Part shown: positions 10,347 through 21,173 of the stretch, piece after piece
Position numbering within the stretch: position 1 is the stretch's first letter
Layout of the letters: every line of letters starts with the position of its first letter
Assembly (NCBI GenBank): GCA_001972305.1
Contig: BDDD01000574.1
Coordinates: 310,348 to 374,347 of the forward strand
Direction of reading: 5' to 3'
From: Cephalotus follicularis
Lineage: Eukaryota > Streptophyta > Magnoliopsida > Oxalidales > Cephalotaceae
Length of the DNA stretch: 64,000 bases
The notes under the pieces: generated by a model
Databases searched by the model: none
What the model was told of the DNA's origin: nothing
Seen by the model: only the letters and a program-made list of their open reading frames with translations
Translations under genes and position numbers: made by a program

Positions 10347-12345
10347 TCAATTCTCACTCTCATTCTCTCATTTTTCTCTCATTTTTCTTCCTCTCTCTAT
10401 TCTTCTCCTCTCTCTCTCTCTCCCAGCTAGCAGCCTCCTCCTCCATAGTAGCTCCGGTTTTGTTGCTTCATTGACAAGTAGTGTTTGGAAGCTCAACTTT
10501 TGAAGCTTCAGTAAAAGGTAGGACTTCTTTACTGAATTGCCTATTGCTTTATTGATTGATTGACTGAATTGCATGATTGATTGAGAGATTGAATGATTGA
10601 ATTGAATATATTGAGTGAATTTGGGGTTTTTAGGGTTTTTTTGTAAATCCTTGTCCTAATTGTTAATAGAAAGATTGAAATGTTAAATTGAAGGTTGTAA
10701 CTAGTTTTACTAACCTTAAAGAATGAGTTTTAAACCTTGGGTTCTTAAAGAATGGATTTGATTGGATTTTGGCTTCAAAATTGCTGGTTTTCTGCAGAAA
10801 AATCGGTCATTCCCAGCAAAGACATCGATCCCTTTGCCCATGGATATCGATGTCTTTCACTTTGGGATGCAGCCTCCTGGATTTCGCAGCAAAGACATCG
10901 ACATCTTTCAAAGGCGTTGAAGTCTTTTGCTTGAGTTGCCTTTCCTTAGAGAAGGCGTCGACACGAGACATCGATGCGCATTCCCAGGCCATTTTCATTG
11001 AAACGCGTCGACGTCTTTGTCCAAGGACATCAACGTCTTCGGCCAAATTTAGAAAGACATCGATGTCTTTGAAAGACATCAACGTCTTTCTACCATTTTT
11101 AAAGGGATGCCCTGATATGCATTGATGTCTTTGGCCAAGGACATCGACGCCTTTCGGGCTGAATGGAGTTTTTAACTGTTAAATCTGGTTTTTCAACCCT
11201 TTTCCCATTGCCGCTTGACCAGAGCCTCACTTGAGGTATTCAAGCGTTTAAACCACAGTTTTCAATGGTTTTTAAAGATCGAATTGATAGATTGATAGAG
11301 TGACAGCTTGAGCCATAGGTGACGACCCAGTGACTTTCATTGACCAAATAGATGTTCATTTCTATTTCGTCGATTCGATTGTCACCGCCTAGCGGTTATT
11401 GATTGATTGAGTGATTGATTGCTTGAGTCATAGGTGTTGCTGTGAGTCTAAGTCAGTAAAATGGACGCACGTTCCCATCCCTCCAATAGGCACCACCACT
11501 TATTGGCTTTGTTTCGACGTTGTATTGATACATTGATCGTTTGCTTGAGTCATGAGTGTTGTTGTGAGTCTGAGTCGGTACGATGGATGCGCGTTCCCAT
11601 TTCTCCATTAGACACCACCACTTATTGACTTTACTTAACATTTTATTGACTCGATTGATTGATTGATTGTATTGTATGGATCCTATAGAGCAACCTTATG
11701 ATTCGTGTCAGCAGGTTAAGTTGTTGACTCCGTCCACCTATTCTATCGATCGTTTCATTTACTGTACTGTATTGACCCCCTGACGAGTGGTACCGATTGA
11801 TTGTCGATTGATGCTCCCTTGAGGGCCGTAGCTCCCTAACGGTATCAGTAGCTCCCTCGGTTGTAGCTCATCGAGATTGTATTGACCCAGCCATAGGCTG
11901 GAAGATCTATGAGTCCTAGACCTGATCAATCTAAGAACCGTAAATAGATCTCCCACCCTTTTTGAAGGACTACCTTCCGTGGGATTGATCACTGCTAACT
12001 GATTGATATTGTATTGACACCGGTCGCATGGTTTATAGGATATTGATTGATTGATTGGGTGTTTTATACACCACCATTGAATGTCTGATATTGATTGATT
12101 GATTGGGTGTTTTATACACCACCATTGAGTGTCTGCTATTGATTGATCGTTATAGATCCTATCCGTATACTATGTTATGGGCCATTGTCATACGGGTAGT
12201 CTGATCGCCAACTATACATATGCATTTGCCATGTCATGCATTGATATTGTATACCGCACATTGATATTGTATAGATTGTCACCGATATTGCACATTGTAC
12301 ATGCATACATACTGCATGAGGTTTCTGCTTAGCCAGTGTGGCTAA

Positions 12346-12365
12346 CCCCATCCTTCGGGGTGGGG
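12346..12365 (+). other. cUUCGg-capped hairpin in LTR A (3' LTR of A1)
   Basis: CCCCATCCTTCGGGGTGGGG forms an eight-pair stem with one T.G wobble and a C(UUCG)G loop. It is the cleanest copy of the structure also present at 3186, 22963 and 36631 (minus). Confidence 0.65.
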
Positions 12366-12731
12366 CTGTGTTATACCTTTGTGTGCGGCATTGGTAGGGC
12401 AGCAGGTAGCAGCGGACAGAAGGATTGAAGACTCGATTGATCGCATGACTGCTTGGGTACCGCAGGACTGGTTATGAGATTGTAGTGAAAAGTTTGGAAT
12501 GTATTGTATTGAAATGCTGTATTCAAAGATCGACAAGTGTATTGTAAAAGAATTTGTATTGTATTGCATCGTATGGATGGACATTTGTATTGTATCTTCC
12601 GCAAGTGATATGCATTGCAAAGTTTTAAGTTTTTTCTTATTTTTATATTGCTAGTCCCGACCATTGTATTGTGTATTGAATTGAGAGTAATGCCACGTGT
12701 CCGCCCTGCGGGCGTGGGGTGTTACAGTAGG

Positions 12732-14500
12732 TTCATTCTTAAAATTGTTAAGAATATTTAGGTAAGAAGAAAGTTTGGATAGAGAAAGGTGAAGATTTGT
12801 GCTTGGTGCTACGAATTTCACATACATGCTAATAGATTAGTAGCACAAGTACAAGAATATTCTTGAAGGGTCTCTCCAAGACACGAATTTGTTATTCAAA
12901 CCAGTTGATTATGAAGGCAAACACGTCGAACATAAATAAACCCAATTTGTCACCCAACCAAAAAGGGGGAAAGTAAAAAGAACAACAAGCAAAAAACTCC
13001 AACTAGGTTGAAAACCTGAAAGGGCGACCTAAAAAAAACTAGGGCACTCGAAGAATTGAAAAATCACAAGGAGAAAACAGAAAAAGAAAAAACTCCAGCT
13101 AGGTTGAAAACCCGAAAGGTCGACCTAAACAAAACTAGGGCACTAAAAAGAAAACCCTAAATTGAGAGTGCATGAAGAGCGTAGCGCTTGAAATAATATC
13201 CTCGCAAAGGACGCCAATCAAGTTGAGAATACAAGAGGATTGCTCAATCATTCGATGGTTCAGATAGGTACAATGTGAGACAAATCAAGAATGTTAGTGG
13301 CCATGCAAATCCCATACTGGGGCAGCTTTTGGGAATCCAAGTTTTTAAATAATGAGAGCTTTACCCAGTAAATACCCCAATACTGGGACAGTTTTAGGTG
13401 CATAAAAAAGTTTACACAAGAACCTGGGAGTTCGAGACTTAGATTTGAGGACAAATTGAAAGAGAATCAATTGATTGATCAAAACACTATATACTGGGCA
13501 ATTGGGTGTTCAAGCAAGAAGGTCTGTGAAACTGAACAAGAGACTTGGGATACAGTTGAGAATTCGAATCAATGGTCCTAAGCAATAGATACTGGGGCAA
13601 TTTTGTGAGAGCTAAAAAAAATGGAAAAGAAAAACCCCTCGAAACTAAAAACCTGAAAGGGCGACTTCAAGCAAAATTGGGAGACCCGCTGGATTGAAAA
13701 CCTGAAAAGGCGATTCAGGCAAAAATTAGGGTTAAAAAAATCTTTATCAGGAACCTAAAAGGGTGCTTAATACTACACTCAATAATCAAGCTGAGGGTAG
13801 AACGGTATGTTCAGAGAACCTACTGTGGCTAGATTAGTAATATAAAGAGGTTGGTCAAAAGGACTTTGTGATTTGACACATTTCATGTCTCTAGAGCTAT
13901 CATTAATAGACTTGTATGAAAATCTCAATTGTCAAAATAGCCTTATCCTTATCTCCTTCATTCTTCTCAAATACTCTGCTAGAAATTCAAACGATCCATT
14001 CATTGTTTCTCTTGAAATTCTGGCACATATATGTTTGTTGTCCTATCTATATGCAAGAAACGCACATGAAGTAAACATCTCATCTTTCTTGAAATACTGT
14101 AATAAAGTATATCATTATTCGCATCAGTTTATTTCATAAAATAGTGGAATTTGAAAAGGCGGATGGTAATTGGCAAGGCCATTATTGACATTATTTTGGA
14201 AATTTGAAAATCATTTGTAGGTACTGACGATCTTGTCAAAAGTATAAAACTCTCAGAGTATTCAAAGGCGGTAGGGTCCCATGAAGTTAAGGGATATAAA
14301 GATCAAGAGTAATATGGAGGTCGGTGAGGTTGAAGCCTTGAAGGGTGGACATTTTGATAGGTTTGGTTAACAGCATGTCTCAGCAATGGTTCTCAAAGAC
14401 TCTCACCATTATTACAAATAAAGAACTATCTTTTTGGCTCCGATTTACGAGTCCATGGAAATCCATTGATGCCATTTCTTTTTACACTTGGGAGGGTGCT
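12732..14500 (+). other. Tat-fossil 3' non-coding region, left part
   Basis: No gene recognised. The stretch contains 'aaaacctgaaagggcgac' and relatives at about 13010, 13110, 13650 and 13700, and 'atactggggca' words at about 13314, 13380, 13490 and 13596. Both are phrases I associate with the region between pol and 3' LTR in Tat/Ogre elements. It continues after the inserted LTR that starts at 14501. Confidence 0.5.
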
Positions 14501-17220
14501 TGTGACATCCGTGTCCCAGTGGTTTGTGTCTGTGGAGCCTACATGGCATCCTGTCTGTCTGTCTGTCTGTTAGTCTGTTTTTTCAGCACTCATGATATAT
14601 GCATCACGACATTAATAAGATTTTACCAGTGTGGTTTTATTCTGACGATTTATCTGCATAACAAATAAATGTTTATGTGCTTTAAATTAAATGATGTTTT
14701 ACTGAAATTGCTGCTGAATTTGGAAAATAAGCCAAGTGGTATGTCCTAAACATCCAATTTATGTCCGTATCGGTTAAATCCTGGGCAAAACCCAGTCCGT
14801 TTTGGCTAAATATAAAGGAAACATGCCATGTTTATTTCATTTTTGCTTTCTCTCTCTCTCTCCCCGGTTTCTCTCTCCTCTCTCCCGTTCTCTCTCTATT
14901 TTCTACCTCTGCCGCCGGTGTCACTGGTGAACCGACACCAGTGAAGGCACCGACGGGACGACCTCAGTCTCCCGAGCACACCGGGCCCAACCCCGCAAAG
15001 CTTCTCTCTCTAAGCCTCTGTTTTGCGTCGATCTGCCGTCTCCGGTGACCGTCATGGCAAGGCGAGCGCAGATCCGACATCCTGGCATCGTGGTGGTACG
15101 AACGCGACCAGCCTCGACCATTGACGACGCAAGCAACGCAGATCGAAGGCAAAGGCAGCCGCGATCAATGCGCTCTTTCCGTCCAGACGCGGCGGCGCCG
15201 TGACCAACACGCCCCAGATCCGTGACCTCCGTCCTTCGACGCACTAAACTCGGCCTTTTCTGCTACTGACCGGCTATTGCGCGTGGATGACACGCGCCGA
15301 CCAACTGTGGAATGTGGACCCACCCGCCGGCAGTCTCCGACAGCGCGTTCAGACGCGTCTAGCTTTCCGACTCTGTTTTTTGCATGGAGGTGATCCGTTC
15401 CAGTTCCGTTATGAGATTCCGGCTTTGTGCTCCATTCCGTCCGATTTCGGTAAACTTTGAACTCTATTTTGTTGATTCTGCTTTCCATTGAATTTTATAA
15501 TTCTGTATCTGTTTTTGTAGTAGCATGAACTTGAGTTGTGTAATCAACTCAAAATTTGAAAATCTGGACAACCACTTGGACTAGTTTTTAAATGATTTCA
15601 AAAGTGTGTTTGAATTGAAGTTTAAACGATGTTTTAATAATCGTACATCTGCTGTTGTTGACCGTTTTGATCGGTTATGGTTTTCTGACATATGCATGCA
15701 TTTCATTGTATAAAGCATTTCACGTCTTAGTACGTGTTTGAGTTCTGTTTGATTGTCGAGTCTGGTCTGATATATATATGTCTGTCTGTTTGGTTGTCTG
15801 TGGACAGAGGATCCTGCCTTTGAGGTCAACCATGGAGATGACCAGCTGTGAGACTTGCTCATCTGTTCTGTGAGCGGAACGCCTTTCTTTAACCCTTTTT
15901 ACTCTGAGATGCTTTTAAATATTTTGAATGTTTAAGCATGTTCACTTATTATTTTCTGTATCTGATGAACTTGGTTTTAGTTCTTTTCTGAAATCTGTTT
16001 AAGTTTTAATGTCTGAAATATTTTTTTAATGGTTTTTCAAATGTTCGCACGACGATAGTCATAGTATGACGCTATTTTTAAATATATTTGTATTTTGATA
16101 AGAAGATGATTCTGTATCTGTCTGAATCTGATTTAAATTTGTTTGAATCTCTTTTGAGGTTTTGGTGATTTCTGTATCTGCTGAATCCGTTTAAATATAT
16201 TTCGATGCATGGTGATCTCGGTATTGTATTTGTTACATATCTGATGCCCATGAGAGGCTTGTCTATACGTGTTCGACTTTCTGCTGATGCTTTGACACGA
16301 CGGTGTCATTGCCACTATTTCTGCTGGACGTTCGGCCCGACGGGGCCCAAGCGTCAACCTTACTTTGTAGACCCATTGCATCTTTATATATTTCATCTGT
16401 TTAAATTCTCATAATTATATATATATAATTATGATGATTTGCATTTGTTTGAAAGAAATGATCTAGTTTTTCTACTGATTTCTAGAAATATCGGTTTTAT
16501 AAATCGTTTTTGAATTTTTGTTCTGTTTAAGTTATTTACATATGTTTTAGAAATCAAATTCGGAATTTTGTTTCTGTTTTTGAAACTCTGTTTCAGTTGT
16601 TTTATATTTTTGTTATATCTTTTCTGCAAAGATATGTTTATAATTGTGAGCAAAACTCTGCTGAGTCTTTTTGTTCCATCTCACTAGTCCTGTGGACAAA
16701 CCCCCTCTTCTGTTTTCTGTTTTTAGTTATGACAGGTTAGTCTGCTGAGCTCTGTCAGCTAGAGTCAGTCAGTCTGCTGAGGTGAGGCCACAAGGGCATG
16801 CCTACCAGAGTCAACACTTGCATATCATCCACGACATTAGTATTTAAAAATCTGCATTACTTATGTTTTTATATAAATGTTTTGGTTCTATTTAAAAGGG
16901 CTGAGCTCTATTCAGGTTTTAAGTTTTGATAATATGGTTGAGGTAGAACTCAACCCATATTTGTCTTCTGCTTTTAAATTATGGTCTGCTGAGGGCTGAG
17001 CCCATTTTATAAATTGTTTCATCCTTCGGGAGTGTGATCTGCTAAGGGCTGAGCTCATTTTATAAACTGTGTTTTTCTTTACAGGGGGCATAGTCCGACA
17101 AACGAATATTACATGTCCGATTTTCGTAAAAAATTAAGAGTTATAATTATTTTCAAGTTTTTCAAGAAACTTTTCTGTTTTGAAGAAATTTTCTGTTTAA
17201 AAATGTATTTCTAAACACAC
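14501..17220 (+). mobile_element. Chromovirus-type LTR, family D (probable solo LTR, right end uncertain)
   Basis: Starts TGTGACATCCGTGTCCC. A TATA-like TAAATATAAAGG near 14806 is followed by a CT-rich leader (14848-14906), a GC-rich block (about 14910-15420) and a long T-rich tail, the order seen in the long LTRs of this window. No internal coding region or second copy was found, so a solo LTR is likely. I could not find the right end: candidates are near 17110 and 17220, and no clear target duplication was seen. Short ORFs on both strands of the GC-rich block look compositional. Confidence 0.5.
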
Positions 17221-17594
17221 ACAAAAAAAAAAAACATATGCATGACATCATGAATTGTTCATCATAAACACTTAGAAAAGATGTATTCATTCATTCCTAT
17301 CATTTTCCGGCTTACAATCTAAAGCCAAAACATTTGCATAAAATCATAAATTTATCACAATGCATAACATTTCAACATAATGCATTCATTTATCTCTTAA
17401 GACGTAAACACATGCATAACACACCATACATGGTCATGCATACATTTGTCATAACATTTCTTGCAGGAGAACTCAACTGAAGAAAGATTGTTCTTAGCAA
17501 ATAAAGGCCTCAAGTTTGTTGAGGTCATCGTATCATTGCAGAATATTTATTGTATCCAAGAGGCAAGTTCTCGATTTCTTTAATTTCATATTTA
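17221..17594 (+). other. Tat-fossil 3' non-coding region, right part
   Basis: AT-rich, no gene. Contains 'aaataaaggcctcaagttt' and 'atcattgcagaatattt', phrases like those just before subrepeat arrays in Tat elements. It leads directly into the array at 17595. Confidence 0.45.
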
Positions 17595-18530
17595 CCGAAG
17601 GTGCTTTGTCGATTCGGTCCTTTAAATTCTGTCTACACTGAGGGTGCTTTCACCGATCCGGTGTTTTTTCCGATTCGGTCCTTTAAATTATGTCTACACC
17701 GAGAGAGCTTTCGCTGATCCGATTCTTTAAAATTCGCATTTACCAAGGGTGCTTTTGTCAATTCGGTCCTTTAAATTCTGTCTACACCAAGGGTGCTTTC
17801 GCTGATTCGATCCTTTAAATTTCGCATTTACTGAGAGTGCTTTTGCTGATTCAGTCCTTTAAATTATGTCTACACCGAGGGTGCTTTTACTGATCTGATT
17901 CTACAAAAATTTCACATTTATCGAGGGTGTTTTCATCGATTCGGTCCTTTAAATTCTGTCTACACCGAGGGTGCTTTCATCGATCCGGTTATTTAAAATT
18001 CACATTTACCAAGGATATACTTTTGCCGATTCTGTCCTTTAAATTATGTCTATACCAGGGGTACTTTCGCCGATTCGATCCTTTAAATTTCGTATTTACT
18101 TAGGGTGCTTTTGCCAAATCAGTCCTTAAAATTCCATCTATAGCGAGGGTGCTTTCGCCGATCCGGTGTTTTAGAAATTTCACATTTACCAAGAGTGCTT
18201 TCGTGGATTCGGTTTTTTAAATTCTGTCTACACCAAGGGTGCTTTCGTCGATCCGATTATTTAATTTTGCATTTACTGAGGATGCTTTTGTCGATTCAGT
18301 CCTTTAAATTTTGTCTACACCGCGGGTGCTTTCACCAATCTGGTCCTTTAAATTTCACATTTATGGAAGGTGCTTTTGTCGATTCGATCAATTAAATTAT
18401 GTCTACACCGAGGGTGGTTTCGCAAATCCGATCCTTTAAATTTTGCATTTATTGAGGGTTGTGCTTTTGCCGATTCAATCCTTTAAATTCGGTTTACACT
18501 GAGGGTGCTTTCGCCGATCCTAACCTTTAA
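17595..18530 (+). repeat. 44/88-bp tandem subrepeat array, Tat fossil 1
   Basis: About ten diverged copies of an 88-bp dimer. One 44-bp half is close to GAGGGTGCTTTCGCCGATCC plus a TTTAAATTTCGCATTTACC-like end. The other is close to GAGGGTGCTTTTGCCGATTC plus a TTTAAATTCTGTCTACACC-like end. The halves alternate, so the array has a two-monomer higher-order structure. The same array occurs at 57829-58605. Tandem subrepeats in the 3' untranslated region are characteristic of Tat/Ogre elements. Confidence 0.85.
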
Positions 18531-18678
18531 AATTTCCTTTGGTTGTTTGTAATAACCTACTTGTCTTTTGACTTTTCGATGATTGCCTAATAACAAAAAA
18601 AAAAAGTGTGTGTGTGTCTTTGTCGGACAAGATTCGGATCTCTATCTTTGTACGTTTCCCATTACATGGCAATCATAC

Positions 18679-18690
18679 AAAGATGACAGC
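18679..18690 (+). promoter_or_regulatory. Probable polypurine tract of Tat fossil 1
   Basis: AAAGATGACAGC lies directly before the LTR start. The parallel site at 58753-58765 is more purine-rich. Confidence 0.5.
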
Positions 18691-20640
18691 TGTTGATACC
18701 CAATTTTGCCCACCACGTATTGTGTCGTTTACATGATTAATTAAATTGATAGTTAAATAAAAAAATCATTTCAATCCAATTATTATTTAATAAATTATTA
18801 TTATTTGACATTCGTTTTTATTTGCAATATTTTCTTTTTTTACTTATTTTATTTTATTTTGTCAAAATTAACGTAAATTAATTTTCATTTGATTGTTCAT
18901 TTAATTACATATGACATAAATTAATTTCCTATATATTTGATGTGAGTTGATCTATATATCTGATTCTGATTATGATTCTCTCTAAAGTATCTGATCTTGA
19001 TTCCATATTAATACTTTTCTAATTTGGGAAAGAATCTATATCAAATCAAGAAAAAAAAAACCTTAAGCTCTTTATTATAAATAGGGTATCAATCACATTG
19101 ACAAAAAAAAAAAAAAAAAAAGGTGCTGTCTCTAATCTTTCTCTTTGATTTTGTTCACTTCTTGTTACTGTATACTATCTTTTCTTTTTAATTTTGTTTG
19201 CTTTGTTTGTTTTACAATTATATTACAGTATACTTCGCTGTTCTTTTTACAATCAACACAGTGTCACGTTACCTTCAACCTCTCACTGCAATCACTATAA
19301 CAAATCGATGAAATACACTGTAAATCACTAACAACATCACAAAAAGTAAAAAGCAACACTTCCATCATCTAAACCAAACAACCTTTTGTCGTCACCACTA
19401 TTGAGTCGCCACCGTAGCCTCCACCCACAATCCAAATTGTAACAAACAGCCACCACCATCCACCGTAACCCATTGTCAACTGAACCCACATAGGGGTGCA
19501 AACGAATAAAGTCGTTCGTGAACAGCTCGCAACTCGACTCGATAAAATCTCGTTCGTGTTCGTTCATTACACGAACACGATTTTAAAACTCGTTAGCTTA
19601 ACAAGCCGATATTGAACATCGAGGAGCTCGACTCGTTAATTTTCGTAAACAGTTCGTTAAGAGATCGTAAAGGACTCGATTATAATATAGTTAATAATTC
19701 AATTGTAGACTCGTTTATAATTCAATTAGAAACTTGTTAAAAGATTAATCATATATGAATACATATATTTTTTTTGTCTTTTTATTATTAATTTTTCAAA
19801 TTTATTATTATACAGTATTATATAGATTTTTTATTTTATTAATTATTCTAATTTATTTTTGTACAATATACTATACATTTTTAAATCTATAAAAAGACAA
19901 ATCCAATAAGATACATTTTATATAATATAGTATACAATATAGAGCATTTTAAAAATCAACTAAATTGAATTTGGATAAATAATATTGGATTTGCATTTTT
20001 ATGTTGTTTGATGATTTGTAAAAATTATTTGAGAAGATTGAAAGATTGATATTCAATTTAATTATTCTTTTAGTTTTTTTAAGAAAATAAAAACAATTAT
20101 TAGGAAAGTCTAGTTCAAACTCTTATTTTTCTCATCGAGCCAAACTCGAACAAGAAATTTTCAAGTTTGTTAAAAGCTCGAGCTCGACTCGAGTTTGAAA
20201 AAATTCGATTCGAACTCGAACTCGATAAAATCTTAACGAACATATCTTGAACAGACTTAAGTTCGACTCGACTCGGTTCGTTTGTAGCCTTACATACACA
20301 GTCACCTAACCATAAGAAACCAAACATTAGCCATAAACATAGCATAAACACAACCCACCAAACAGAGGAATAGGCACTGCACCATAGCCTTTGTGAACAA
20401 GCACGCAGCTCCACCGAAAGTCACTATCAACACCAAAGCTCCATGACACCTGCAAACATACACTACACCACAACCAAACCCTTAAAGACTATCACTGCCA
20501 TATCCTCCAATCCCATCTGCCCAGAAACTCAATCGTACACAACAAACAAACAAGCAACCTAAATCAATCACCATTCCCCTGTGAGCCCCCAACCCATGGA
20601 AAATCATAAAATGTACATGCAATCCAGTTTTTTAACATGC
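18691..20640 (+). repeat. 3' LTR of Tat fossil 1, carrying a hAT insertion
   Basis: Begins TGTTGATACCCAATTTTGCC. It matches 58766-59736 along its length except for the 19491-20292 insertion. A TATA-like TTATAAATAGGG near 19074 marks the likely promoter. The right end is uncertain because the second copy is cut off at 59736. ORFs on the minus strand, such as 20115-20414, are not supported. Confidence 0.6.
19491..20292 (+). mobile_element. Non-autonomous hAT-like DNA transposon in Tat LTR
   Basis: The 802-bp block is absent from the otherwise parallel LTR copy at 58766-59736. Ends are TAGGGGTGCAAACGA and, inverted, TAAGGCTACAAACGA, imperfect terminal inverted repeats of hAT type. Flanking 8-mers (AACCCACA and CATACACA) match only in part, suggesting a worn target duplication. 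Sub-terminal sequence is full of GAGCTCGACTCG-like words in both orientations and no transposase is coded, so the element must have relied on an enzyme made elsewhere. Confidence 0.75.
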
Positions 20641-20881
20641 TTGCACATGCAGTGACTTTCAAAGCTTGTATCTCACTAAACACTTGGTAGAAAATTTTTT
20701 TTCCTTATATCATATTGAAGATAAATGAGTCCTCTACAAATTTGTTTCACTTGGCCTGAGCAAATAATGTTATTTTGAACCTGAAATTTGACCTTATGAT
20801 TATTGGACAGAAACTGTTTACATTTTGGACATGCAAGATCTGCATTTTCTTCACTCTGAATCCTTTGCCCAAATGACATGA
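20641..20881. other. Unassigned DNA left of solo LTR A
   Basis: No gene recognised. It is continuous with 23316 onward across the solo LTR. Phrases such as 'gacagaaactgtttac' and, beyond the insertion, 'aaaagatataacttttctt' recall degraded chromovirus LTR sequence. The assignment is weak. Confidence 0.3.
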
Positions 20882-21059
20882 TGTGACGACCCGAATTCCC
20901 TTTTGTACTGTTTATGCATACATCGTACCGTATTGTACAGTTTTGGACCGTACTGTATTGTAGTGAATTGAGGTATTCTTATACCTATTGATATTGTATT
21001 GATCACATGCATGTATAGTCGGGATTTTGGGCCGAGTTTCGGAGAGTTGATCGAATTGA

Positions 21060-21068
21060 CTATATAAG
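21060..21068 (+). promoter_or_regulatory. LTR TATA box in a perfect palindrome (solo LTR A)
   Basis: CTATATAAG sits at the centre of GAATTGACT and AGTCAATTC arms, giving an almost perfect palindrome of about 23 bases. Confidence 0.65.
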
Positions 21069-21135
21069 TCAATTCTTTCTCTCCTTACTCTCATATTTCT
21101 CATTTTCCCATTCTCATTCTCATTCTCTCTCTCAC

Positions 21136-21138
<3 letters not shown>

Positions 21139-21169
<31 letters not shown>
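21139..21169 (+). repeat. (CT)n microsatellite in LTR leader
   Basis: About fifteen CT units downstream of the TATA box. The CT-rich leader is present in all family A LTRs but is longest here. Confidence 0.9.

Positions 21170-21173
<4 letters not shown>

Larger units (their letters stand above)
950..12726 (+). mobile_element. Family A chromovirus (Tekay/Del-like Ty3/gypsy), copy A1
   Basis: Seen: a 5' LTR at 950-3566 and 3' LTR at 10161-12726, both about 2.6 kb, opening TGTGACGAC or a close variant and ending GTTACA. The 5-bp target duplication GTAGG lies at 945-949 and 12727-12731. A tRNA-iMet-type primer site follows the 5' LTR and a polypurine tract precedes the 3' LTR. Between them are gag, protease, reverse transcriptase, integrase and a chromodomain-like C-terminus in Ty3/gypsy order. 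A solo LTR of another family (6263-8780) sits inside pol. The element is broken, with roughly ten breaks in its coding part. The LTRs are about 94% alike in stretches compared by eye, suggesting low single-digit million years at rates commonly used for plants. Confidence 0.9.
10161..12726 (+). repeat. 3' LTR of A1 (2.6 kb)
   Basis: Same order of parts as the 5' LTR: TATA palindrome (10331-10353), CT-rich leader, TCGA palindrome cluster (10823-11155), ATTG-rich stretches, UUCG hairpin (12346-12365) and terminal GTTACA. It is followed by the target duplication GTAGG at 12727-12731. Confidence 0.9.
1..20640 (+). mobile_element. Tat/Ogre-lineage Ty3/gypsy fossil 1, split by later insertions
   Basis: Seen: a Tat-type gag remnant at 1-490. 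After an inserted chromovirus (950-12726) comes a long non-coding 3' region with phrases typical of Tat elements ('aaaacctgaaagggcgac', 'atactggggca'), then a 44/88-bp subrepeat array, a purine-rich tract, and an LTR opening with TGTTGATACCCAATTTTG. Known: Tat/Ogre elements have long 3' untranslated regions that often hold tandem subrepeats. Inferred: these parts are one plus-strand element. Its 5' end lies outside the window and the right LTR boundary near 20640 is uncertain. No pol was recognised, so it may be a gag-only derivative or two neighbouring fossils. It is broken and older than the elements inside it. Confidence 0.6.

Noticed and set aside
13873-14139. 88-codon plus-strand frame in AT-rich DNA
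   Set aside because: Hydrophobic residues follow from T-rich codons. It lies in the Tat 3' non-coding region and has no recognisable domain or gene context.
14921-15244. Arginine-rich minus-strand ORF
   Set aside because: Lies in the GC-rich part of LTR D opposite the transcribed strand and shows no known motif.
17595-18530. Possible CRISPR-like array
   Set aside because: Regular spacing comes from two alternating 44-bp monomers with no unique spacers, in a plant nuclear context next to a Tat LTR. It is a tandem subrepeat.
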